A DNA stretch of 64,000 nt, from assembly GCA_024509875.1 (NCBI GenBank), contig JAMPIV010018952.1, forward strand, positions 62,001-126,000, written 5' to 3'. This document shows positions 29,654-41,600 of this stretch, piece by piece. The notes beneath the pieces are model-generated. The model was not told the origin of the DNA. It worked only from the letters and a program-made list of their open reading frames with translations, and searched no databases. The translations under genes were made by a program, and so were the position numbers. The DNA is from Oreohelix idahoensis. Its lineage: Eukaryota > Mollusca > Gastropoda > Stylommatophora > Oreohelicidae. The first letter of the stretch is position 1. Each line of letters begins with the position of its first letter.

Positions 29654-32600
29654 GTAAGGATCTGTCATTTTATTTTGCTATCATTGTGCTAGAGAAAAAT
29701 GACATGGGGAAATTACTAAGCAGCCTATGTAATTTAAAACCGTAGTACGACAAGTTGTGTAGTCTGGTGTTAAAATTCTGGTTGAGTCACAGAATAGTAG
29801 ACACACGCCGTCATGTTGCCCAAGGGACTTTCGATACAAAGGCCCTGTTGCTTGGACTGATTAAAAAAACCCACAACCCAAACCTGGTTTTGAGCTTTTA
29901 AAAAACAAAGTGGACTTAGTGTCCATGAACTTTGCAAATTCCATATAAACTCATAACTAGTGCTTTCTTTCAACTAGATTCTTATCTTTCTTCTTCTTCT
30001 TCGATCCTTAACCACCGACCGTCAAAGCAGTCAGTGGCCATCACGCCTAGTGGCGTCTTGTAGGGCAACAACAAACTAATTCCACTTTGCACGGTCGGTG
30101 GCCATCCTTTGTACAGTGCCCCAACTCTGGTTCATTCTTTGCATCTCAGCCTCCACAGTCCTCCGCCAAGTTGTTTTTGGTCGGCCTCTCTTTCGCTTTC
30201 CTTCAGGGGTCCAAAGCATAGCTGTTCTTGTGATGGCATCGGGGTCTCTTCTGAGGACATGACCAACCCAGCTCCGGCGTCTGCCAGCTATGATGGTATG
30301 CATGTCCTCTTGCTTGCTACGAGTAAGCAGATCTTGGTTGGTGATGGTATTCGGCCAAAAGATTCGGTGAATTTTTTCTTAGGCATGTTGTGTGAAAAGA
30401 GGACAATTTTGACATTTCCTTCTCTGTGACTCTCCAGCATTCCGCACCATAGAGAAGCACAGAAAGCACGCAACTCTGGTATAATCTTAATGTTGTGCTT
30501 GTGCTGTATTGGGAGGACTTCCAGATGTTATTTAGGCTAAAGAAGGCTGTTCTTGCCTTATTCATTCTGATGTTGATGTCTTTGCCTGCCCCACCGTCTG
30601 GTGTTACTATGCTTCCTAGGTATGTAAAAGTATCTGTCTGTACCAGTTGCTGATTCCTTACTGATATGGGCTCAGGGTTGCTCACATTGAGCGTCATGAC
30701 CTCAGACTTCTTTAAATTGATGTTCAAGCCCACCTGCTGGCTAAATTTATTAAGTCTATGATAAAGTTGATATTTAGTTGGATATAATATATGTTGATAA
30801 AGTACACCAGAACACTCCTAGGCGGGAAGACAGGCGTCTATCATCATCAGTTGACAAGATCCCTATGGTGTTGCCTGCCCCACTGTAGTGTATGGAATGT
30901 CAACTTGACCTACGCAGTGTTGTGTAGACATGGATGGAGTGTATAATGTGCGAATGATGATAAGGGTTCGTGTTGTTGACAAATGTTCTCTTCTCACACT
31001 CATGTATGACCGGAAGTCATCGACACCAACGACTGTGTACCTTTTCTAAAGTTTAATTGGACGTACACACTCGACAGCACAGATAGTGACAAATCACAGG
31101 TTGCCATAATACATCATAGTACAGTGGACAAATGGTCTTGCAATGTTACATGGGCACTCATGTAGAATAATGGTATAATGGACTGTCAATAGCCAAGCAC
31201 TCAGTATCGCCCATACATATATCATCTGACGTCACTGACTGAGCACGTCAGCTTGTAAACAATATTTCAGATGACTTCTAAACCTAATCTCGTTTAGCAA
31301 CGATTCTTCAACATAATGTTCAGCACATATTTTTCCATATAATAATATTGAACCGCTAACAATGGGTTCTCATGTGTAGCAGTGATCTCTGGACTGATCA
31401 AGCGATAATACGGGCATCCCTTTTCTCTTCTTGAAAGTCCTACATGTTTTGGTTCCAAGATGGCTCCACTCGTGAACTGTCACTCACGTTTGAATACAGA
31501 TAATGAATCTGTTCTAAAGTTAGTCATTCATACAACATTTCGTTGCTCTGTAGATTTGGTCATGAACAATAGACTGCATTCTACAGAATATAGTGCTGCT
31601 AGGAATCGAAGTCGTTTTTCATCGAGTCAAATATATTCTCTTAAACATTCAAATCGTAATTATCGACAATGGTGGCTTCGATCGAGAGTTCATAAGAGTA
31701 TCTTTGATTACCTTGGTAGAGGGAATATGAAACTGCCATTCCTTGGCAAGATGAATAAACACTGGGGTAAAGCATACACGATAGGTCTAGACGACTATCA
31801 CTTTCCCCAAAACCACTGAGATCACTTTTTCAAGGCATCAAGCCGACATAGCAAAAACACACACAGTCCCTATCAGGACGAAGCCAAATCACACCACTCA
31901 AGCCACACATCCGCCGAATAGCCTTTGACCTCTCTAGAGACAACAGAACATATAGTTCGACTTAGATATGTAAAGATATACAGATATAAGACAGACTTGT
32001 CCTACTCAGACAAACAATACACATAAATTCAGGCCATAGATATTCTGAAGCAAGAACAATCTATTATTACCCAAACAACGAATAAATCGCAGTAAAATGT
32101 ATTTATCCGCGGAGTTCAAGGGAAGTAACTCAATAATGACTTTCCCTTAAGCACTAAAAAATTACCTATGTATAATATTGTAAGATATCAAAGACTGCAC
32201 GTAACAGTCTTACCACACCTCCCGGGAAAAAAAAAAATGGAACATTTTTTTTTTTTTTTGAAATACATCTAGGAGCAACGTACAATAGGCTCACAACGCA
32301 TGAATAATGCGCAGATGAAAATATCAGGAATACCTATAACGCCTAATATGAGGCTAAGTCGACTTATGGAGCGACTGGTGAGAATGTGTCTCATAAACTG
32401 AGAGAAATTATTTCTCTACAAGTATATTTTTCCAGGAAGGTGTCATCAAAGTATAATACAATTCTGGCAATTACACAATGCCTAAAAAATTCATATCATC
32501 ACTACGTATTAGATATCTTAAATTTATGATTTATGAAGTAAAAATCATCAAAGCACAGCGGTGAATAAACATACATGAACCGCTATGTAGTGATACAATC

Positions 32601-35600
32601 ATTATATTATTAAATTACAAATGTGTATCTATCATGATATAGAAAAGGAACTACTATAGAACTAGACATATCAAGAAGTCTAAGCCCTAATAGTTATGTG
32701 GAATCATGTGGGCATCTTGACAGAATGTCTGCCATCACATTATCTGATCCCCGAATAGCTCGCACAGAGAAATGAAAAGGTTGAAGAGCAATTGCATATC
32801 GAGTAGACCTCGAGCTCTTCAAATTCTTACTCTGTATAGCAGTAAGAGCTTTTTGGTCTGTTTCTACTATGAAATGTGCGCCTAGAAGGAATCTCTGTAG
32901 TTTGAGGATCGACCAAACCATAGCTAATAGCTCACGGTCTAAAACCGAATAATTCCTTTCTGCCGCATTAAGTTTTCTGGAAATATACATTACAGGATGC
33001 AGAGTTCCAGAGTACTCTTGCATTAGTGCCGCTCCAATCCCAGTGGATGAAGCGTCACTACGAAGAACGAATGTGTTATCTTTAGTGGGTAGCACTAAAA
33101 TAGGTGGTGTTGAAAACAGTGTTTTAATCTTATCCAGAGAGCATTGGCATTCCTGAGACCAGTGGACCACATTAGGCGAACCTTTCTTTAGAAGTGTTGA
33201 GAGAGGTGCCATGATAGAGGATAGATTCTGAATGAATCTGCCATAAAATTGAATAAGACCTAACAGACTTCTCACCTGTTTTTTAGTCTTAGGGATTGAG
33301 ATGTTAAGTATCTTACTAGTATTATGGTCCTCTGTCTTTAGGAAACCATGACCAACTCGGTGGCCTAGGAAAGAAATTTCGCTAAAACCAATATAGGCTT
33401 TAGAGGGTTTCGCTGTCAGGTTGTGCTCACGCAAAGTAGACAGCAATTCATCTAACCCTGAATAGTGATCTTCCCAAGTATCGCTGAAAAGACAGATGTC
33501 GTCTAGATATGCAATGACATCTGACCGATAAGATAGGATTCGGCGCATCATGCGTACGAACGTAGCTGGTGCGTTCATAAGACCGAAAGGCATAAAATTC
33601 CATTGGAACAAACCTCTAGGTGTTGAAAAAGCCGTGAGAGGTTTGGCGCGTTCAGATAAAGGAACTTGCCAATATCCCTTAGACAAATCAAGTTTAGTGA
33701 AAAAATGAGATTTGGAGAGTCGAGTAAGTAGCTCTTCCAGTAAAGGCATAGGTTCGGCATCGAACTTCGTTACTTGATTCAATTTTCGATAGTCAACGCA
33801 AAGACGTATGTTATTGTCTTTTTTTACGCACAATAACCATCGGCGAAGAATACGCAGAGGTGGATGGTTCGATTATTTTCAAATCTATCATCACATCCAA
33901 CTCTTTCTCGACCTATGCTTGGAAATGTATAGGTATAGGATAAGGTCTAACCCTAATAGGAGTATGGTCAGTTAGCACAATGTCATGTTGAATGACATTA
34001 GTTTGTCCAGGGATGTCAGTGAGTACATCCTGAAATGTTTGCAACATAGTTGAAACTTGTCGCTGTTCTCCTAGAGACAAATCAGGAGAGACAGTAACGT
34101 TCTTCCATGATTCACTGGAATGAAGTGGGATCATTGGAAGAGGAAGATTTACATCTGAAAAACTTGTTTCCTCATCCTGTATCACGGACAGTGATGAGTA
34201 ATGACCATGTGGTACTGGAGAATTGTCCGTTGCTTGGAAAATGGGTTGCAAATAATCCGGACGTTCATGGAATTCAGTAAGCATATTGATGTGGAAGGTT
34301 TTATGCTTCCCATCAATATCGACAATATAGTCGACATCGGAAATTTTCGATATTATATCGTACGGACCTTTCCAAGAAATAAGTAATCTGTTTTCCCTAC
34401 AAGGTAGTAATACAAATGCTTTGTCACCAGGACAAAGTTGTCGTAAGCATCTCTTCTTATTGGCAAATTGCCTTGCCTTCTGTTTCGCAAATTCAGAAGA
34501 AGAAGTTGCTAATTTGCATGCTTCGATAATCTTTTGTCTCAACGCGATGACATATTCGTAGGATGACTTTGTGTCATCGTCAATATTGTCAGATGTTATG
34601 AGATCGTGAAGCAACGACATAGGGCCACGCGGACGCGCGCCAAAGACGAGTTCAAAGGGAGAAAATCCCGTATGTTCATTGGGTACCTCTCTGTAAGCGA
34701 AGAGGGCCGCAGGTAAAACTCTGTCCCAGTCTTGAGGATGATCCTCAGTTATCTTCCCCACATTGGCCACCAGTTGATAAAGTTGATATTTAGTTGGATA
34801 TAATATATGTTGATAAAGTACACCAGAACACTCCTAGGCGGGAAGACAGGCGTCTATCATCATCAGTTGACAAGATCCCTATGGTGTTGCCTGCCCCACT
34901 GTAGTGTATGGAATGTCAACTTGACCTACGCAGTGTTGTGTAGACATGGATGGAGTGTATAATGTGCGAATGATGATAAGGGTTCGTGTTGTTGACAAAT
35001 GTTCTCTTCTCACACTCATGTATGACCGGAAGTCATCGACACCAACGACTGTGTACCTTTTCTAAAGTTTAATTGGACGTACACACTCGACAGCACAGAT
35101 AGTGACAAATCACAGGTTGCCATAATACATCATAGTACAGTGGACAAATGGTCTTGCAATGTTACATGGGCACTCATGTAGAATAATGGTATAATGGACT
35201 GTCAATAGCCAAGCACTCAGTATCGCCCATACATATATCATCTGACGTCACTGACTGAGCACGTCAGCTTGTAAACAATATTTCAGATGACTTCTAAACC
35301 TAATCTCGTTTAGCAACGATTCTTCAACATAATGTTCAGCACATATTTTTCCATATAATAATATTGAACCGCTAACAATGGGTTCTCATGTGTAGCAGTG
35401 ATCTCTGGACTGATCAAGCGATAATACGGGCATCCCTTTTCTCTTCTTGAAAGTCCTACATGTTTTGGTTCCAAGATGGCTCCACTCGTGAACTGTCACT
35501 CACGTTTGAATACAGATAATGAATCTGTTCTAAAGTTAGTCATTCATACAACATTTCGTTGCTCTGTAGATTTGGTCATGAACAATAGACTGCATTCTAC

Positions 35601-38600
35601 AGAATATAGTGCTGCTAGGAATCGAAGTCGTTTTTCATCGAGTCAAATATATTCTCTTAAACATTCAAATCGTAATTATCGACAATGGTGGCTTCGATCG
35701 AGAGTTCATAAGAGTATCTTTGATTACCTTGGTAGAGGGAATATGAAACTGCCATTCCTTGGCAAGATGAATAAACACTGGGGTAAAGCATACACGATAG
35801 GTCTAGACGACTATCACTTTCCCCAAAACCACTGAGATCACTTTTTCAAGGCATCAAGCCGACATAGCAAAACACACACAGTCCCTATCAGGACGAAGCC
35901 AAATCACACCACTCAAGCCACACATCCGCCGAATAGCCTTTGACCTCTCTAGAGACAACAGAACATATAGTTCGACTTAGATATGTAAAGATATACAGAT
36001 ATAAGACAGACTTGTCCTACTCAGACAAACAATACACATAAATTCAGGCCATAGATATTCTGAAGCAAGAACAATCTATTATTACCCAAACAACGAATAA
36101 ATCGCAGTAAAATGTATTTATCCGCGGAGTTCAAGGGAAGTAACTCAATAATGACTTTCCCTTAAGCACTAAAAAATTACCTATGTATAATATTGTAAGA
36201 TATCAAAGACTGCACGTAACAGTCTATCCGTTTTTTCCTGGATGTGTTGATGTGAATGTGCCAGCAGTGCAATGTCATCTGCATATTCCAGATCTTCCAA
36301 TGTTGAAAATGTAGTCCATCTTATTCCTCTTGGACTGCCCTCTGTTGTCTGGCGCATCACCCAGTCTATGACTGTTAAAAATAGAGTTTTTGATAAGGGG
36401 CATCCCTGTCGTACTCCTGTCTTCACCTCGAAGGTTAGGTTGCTCTGCCCAACACTACACGTAAAGTTGGCATAGAGGCTTTTTATGATTGACACTATGC
36501 AGCTTGGAATTCCATAAGCCCTCAGTATTTTCCATAAACTGTCCCTATGTATGCTGTCAAAAGCCTTTTCAAAATCAACAAAATTTATGTAAAGCTGTCT
36601 TTGCCATTCTGAGCACTGCTCTATAATGTTCCTGAGAGTGAATATATGGTCTACACATCTCATGTTCTTTCTAAATCCTGCTTGTTCTTTCCTCAGTTTG
36701 TAGTCTACTGCCTTTGAAATTCTCTGTATAATTATCCTGCCTAGTATTTTGCTGGGAACTGAGAGAAGAGTGATTCCTCTCCAATTATTGCAGTCTGAAA
36801 GATCTCCCTTTTTGTGCAATTTGACAATTATTCCTTTGTTCCACTCTGATGGTGTTGTCCCAATTTTCCTCACTTGTGCAAATAGTGGTTCTAATAGTTC
36901 TGCTGCTAGCTCAGGGTCTGTCTTAAATAGCTCTGCATTTAAGTTATCATGGCCCAGAGCTTTACCGTTCTTTAACCCTTTGATTGCTGTGATGATTTCT
37001 TCTTTTCGTGGAATGTCTGTATTTACATCTAGATCGTTTTCAGCCCCAGGAACATTCAATTGTGTCTCTGGTATTTCCTTGTTCAGAGTTTCTCTGAAGT
37101 GCTCTGCCCATCTTGTTTCCTGTCCCTCTGCTGTCTTGATGAGATTTCCTTGCTTATCTCTTACTAATGTAATATTGTTTGCACCTTGTTTTCCGCTGAT
37201 GAATTTAGTTATTTTGTATACTGTGCTTTGTTCATTTCTCAGTGCTGCATCTTCTGCCTGTTTTGCAAGATCGTCTAGGAAATTCCTTTTGTTGGCTCGG
37301 GTTTGGCGTTTAACTTCCCTGTCCAGTTGACTGTACTGTTCGATATATAGTTGCTTTAACCTGGGGGACTTCGCTTCTGTTTTCTTTCTTTTCATTTCCT
37401 TTCTCATCTTTATGGTGTTAAGTGTTTCTGGTGTTATCCAGTTTTGCTTCTTCCTTTCCTGGAATCCTAAGCATGATTTGCTACTTTCCTTATATATTGT
37501 TGAAATGGTGTTAAAATTCTGGTCTATATCATCAGTCAATGTCTTTTCCTGGTTTTTGGCAAATTGATATCGTTTCTTAATGTCGGCCGCAAAAGCTTTT
37601 CTGGTAAGGGGGTCCTTCAATTTGCTGATGTCAAACCTTTTCTGTGTAGTTACAGTTGGTCCAGCCCTTCTTAGTTTCACTTTCAGTTTTGCAACTACTA
37701 AATGGTGATCGCTTCCGACATCTGCACCTCTTCTTACCTTCACATCTTGTAATGCATGTCTCCATCTACCGTTAACCATGATGTGGTCTATCTGGTTTCT
37801 GTCCCGACCATTTGGTGATTCCCATGTTAACTTGTGAATTTCCTTATGTGGGAAAAGTGTTCCTCCAATGACCAGGTTGTTAATGCTACAGAAACTTATT
37901 AGCTTATCCCCATTTTCGTTTGCTATTCCGCTGCCGCATTTCCCCATTGTTCTTTCATTATATGTATTGTGTGTACCAACTTTCGCATTGAGGTCTCCCA
38001 TTACTATAACAAGATCATATCTAGGTGTGTCCTCGATTTCTTTCTGCAGTTGTTGATAGAATTCATCCTTGACCTCCTCATCGCTATCATTCGTTGGTGC
38101 GTAGCATTGTATTATTGTAGTGTTGGTGAATCTCCCTCTCAATCTCAAACGTATCAGTCTGTTGTTGATGGGTTTCCATTCCAGTAATGTCCTTTCTATC
38201 CCTTTCTGTAGAATAATGGCTACGCCTTCACTATGCTGTCCATCCTCTCTTCCAGAGTAAAGTACTGTTTCTCCTGTTGCTGTTTTAACTTTTCCTGCCC
38301 CTGTCCATCTGCTCTCGCTTATCCCCAGGATGTGTAACCTATAGATTCTCATTTCTGCCGTGACCTGTCTTAGTTTACCTGTCTCGTACATTGTCCTGAC
38401 ATTCCAAAATCCTATTCTTGTATCCTGTTTTGCGGTCAGGACATCCGTTTTCATGTCAGTGGCTTCCTTTCGACTTTCACCACTGACAGTCATACAAGCC
38501 ACAGACTCCGAATGTCCATCCCGCAGCAAAGTTTGTTCATTTGATGTTGTTTCCGTAACTTCATTATTTTTTTACATAGACAGGGGTGTCAGCCCTATGC

Positions 38601-41600
38601 TAAAACCCCCAACCTGGAGGACCAGGGTACCAGCTTTTGTCTGACCCCTACCCACACAGACCAGTCCAGCTTGGTTGAACCTACCAGGAGTAAAACTCCC
38701 ACTGGCATAGCTCTGGGGATTGTCAGGGTACGCAAGCTGCCATACCGCTACAAGGTATAGGTACCATTGATGGCAGCTTATCTTTCTTACACTTTGTATA
38801 TTCATATTGATCTGTAATGAAACCCTTGCTGATAATTCGAAACAACATGGCCATGATAATAAAATTTTTAAAAATTAGGAAACCTACCCACCACATATTT
38901 ATAGAATGTGCGATTTCTGATACATACGTTGGGATCCGCGCCGGTGCTACAGAGTTTGTGAACTGTGCTGAGATCCTCCTTGTGTGATCTAAGGGAGGAG
39001 ATCGGAGCGCTGATGGCATTGTCTGTGTGCACTGAAGATGGTCCTTGAAATCCAAAGCAAACCAATCAGTTCAATTACTCTGAAATGATTTGGCCATGAG
39101 AAAAGAATTTAAGTTAACAAAGATACAGAGTGTGGTTCACTGTTGGTTCTAAACTGTGCCAGAATAAACGGGGAATGAGAAAATAGTACGGTGGGATGGT
39201 ATGGATAGCTTAAGTCAGAGAGATAAAGTGGAAAATAGCGAAAGATTTTCTCGGCAGTAAAGGCCTCATTGATTGTTACTTACTTAGTCGTTCTTCTTCT
39301 ACCCTGTGGTTTAGAGGTTTGCCAGAGAACGCCATACTATCCTATTGGCTGTCTTCCTTCTGGCCTGGTTCCAGTATAGTTGTCTTTGATTGTTAATGGT
39401 GAATAAATATATTTTTATACTATCTCGATGGTGAGGGATTAATAGACAGCAGCTTTTCATAACAGGAACATGATTATTACAAATTAAAAGAAAATCATTG
39501 ACAATGAGGAAGAATTCTACAGTACTGTATTAGTTATTGTTTAACTAGGACTGCTGAGTTTCTCGCTCTTTTGCAGCCAATACCAAGTTGAAGACTCCTT
39601 AGTATTACCTACACTGTAGATCTCTGCTTTTCCTGTACCTTTTCAGCCATTCCGAAATGTGCTAGGTTGAAGTCATGAGTTCCAGTTTCTTCGGCTTGGC
39701 TTGCATTTAAAGGATCATCACATCTGGTCACCAGATGAAAGCCAAAGAATCACAACAGGGGCTCAAGTGACTTCTCCAAGCTTTGTGTGCAATGCTGGTT
39801 TCTCAACAAGTTTCACAACAGGGGGAATCCCTGGAAGTGTGTGGATGATTTCAAGAGTCGATGAGGATGTAATTAGCCTCACAGACACGTTCACTTCCAC
39901 ATATGTATGTTGTAGCATTGTGCATAGCTGGAGGTCATATAAGGATGACTCCAGATTGGGCAACAGAGAAGTGGCTCTTAGGAAGGAGGCAACAAATACC
40001 CTGGACACCTGTCTTTGGAAGGATGCAACAAATACCCTGGATGCCAGAAAATAAATCAGAAACCGTTCAGAGAAACAGAAGAGGCACTCATCAGCTACAT
40101 GTGGTGCGGACACTGAACCTTCTGTAGCTCAATGTACTGCAGTTCCTGAGGTCAGATAAGATCAAGAAGAATACAGGTGCAGCTCTCACAGGCATGTAGC
40201 GTCATTATGTTCCTTTATGTTCCCTACATAGCATGGAGTCGCCACTGCAGCTAGCCCACCCACATGCAGGAAACCTGCAACAAGCATTCACCATTGTGTG
40301 ACAGTTAGTTTTACTTGGTGAGGTTGCCAGCCCATGCACAACCTCATATTTGCCCGAGGGTTGCCATAGTCATATTCTTTCGTTGTCTCTTCATATACCC
40401 CCTGGGGAACTACACTGGGCTGCATGTTGCCAGTGGCAACTAATATGAGGTTATGCATGTGGTTGGCAACTTTACTTACTTAGTCGTTCCCCTTCCACCG
40501 CGAGGTGTAGAGGTTTGGAAGAGAGAGTGCCAGACTATCCTATCGGTTGTCTTCCTCCTGGCCTGGCCCCATTCTAGTACTCGGTCCTTCAAAGATTGTC
40601 TAATGTTGTCCTCCCAGCAGACTCTGGGTCGTCCTGGAGGTCAGAATCCCTGGCTCTTCGTTTCCCATGCTTGTCGTGGTCGCCGATCTTCTCCCATTCT
40701 GCAGACATAGCCAAACCATCTCAGTTGGGACTGTTCTACTTGGGTCTGCAGAGGGTGGGATTTTAGGCCTTGACGTATCGTCTGGTTGTGGACCAAGTCT
40801 CTTCTTGTTACTTCAACCACCTTCCTCACATACCTCATTTCTGAGGTTTGGATCTGGTTTTTGTGGGTTGTAGTCATTGCCCATGACTCACATCCATACG
40901 TCAAGACTGGGACATAGGTGGAGCGGTATACAGCCATCTTCGTTTTCTTATCAACCTCTCTCTTGCTGGGGAATCTTCGATTTATGGCCTGAAAAAGTCT
41001 CCAGCTGCTGCTTTTCGAGTGGCCAACTCTTCTTTGATGCCTCCCTTTCGGTCGGTTGGCAACCTCATCGTGTAAAACAGTTTGCTAAAGAAAGCACCAC
41101 TGTAAAAGCCCTTGAATAAATAGACTGTGGTGCAGGCTTCCTGCAAAGGGACCAGTTGCAGTGGTGACCCCTGTAAGCGCCAAGGGAAAGAATGCAGTTG
41201 ATGATGACTATGGCTTCTTTGAATAAACCATGAGGCGAAATGATTAAGAATATCTAGTAGTAGGTAGTAAATTCAGCTCAAAAAAATGAACAGGAAGACA
41301 AAATGAGAAATGACTTGATAAACTGGCCCCATAGCACAGAAGGAAGCCAACAATACAACTTATTCAGGACTTCAGAGAATACAGTATGGAGAGACGTGCT
41401 TACAAATGCCAGTTAACATGGCACTCAGTGAATATGGTGTATAGTGATGATTATTAATTATCATCTTAAACCAGAACATTGTATACAGACAGTCCTCGAC
41501 TTACGATGGGACTCTGTTCCGACGACTCGTTGTAAATCAAAGTTGCTGAAAGAATCACCTCTTAAACGTATTGAATTATTACATATTTCCAAGTCAGTAT

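Larger units (their letters stand above)
30759..36221 (-). mobile_element. Young, internally deleted Gmr1-like LTR retrotransposon (integrase before RT)
   Basis: 5.46-kb element with LTRs of 1,448 and 1,447 bases (TG...CA), flanked by the 5-bp duplication GTCTA (30754-30758 and 36222-36226). I found only one difference between the LTRs, one A in a run near 31855. On the minus strand the 2.57-kb interior reads: integrase C-terminal half, pre-RT linker, RT, RNase H, 3' LTR. Integrase precedes RT, as in Ty1/copia, yet the RT and RNase H are Ty3-like; this is the defining trait of Gmr1-like elements. Gag, protease and the integrase N-terminus are missing, and the 5' LTR directly meets mid-integrase sequence. 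Confidence 0.9.
29993..38776 (-). mobile_element. Full-length RTE-type LINE (family 1, copy B), split by an LTR element
   Basis: Once the LTR element (30759-36226 with its duplication) is removed, the LINE is about 3.3 kb, the size usual for RTE elements. A 12-base duplication CTTATCTTTCTT lies at 29981-29992 and 38777-38788. The 3' end is AAGGATCGAAGAAGAAGAAG. It has a single ORF with endonuclease then RT, and a leader of about 240 bases. One-base insertion near 30330 (an A run) and a TAG at about 30078 damage the C-terminus. It lies antisense in MEPCE intron 1. Confidence 0.92.

Noticed and set aside
36749..37330. 193-codon plus-strand frame
   Set aside because: Antisense to the intact LINE RT frame, with no motif of its own.
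39701..40054. 117-codon frame in intron 1 as a nested gene
   Set aside because: Contains a short internal repeat, no family match, and no promoter or polyadenylation context that I can see.
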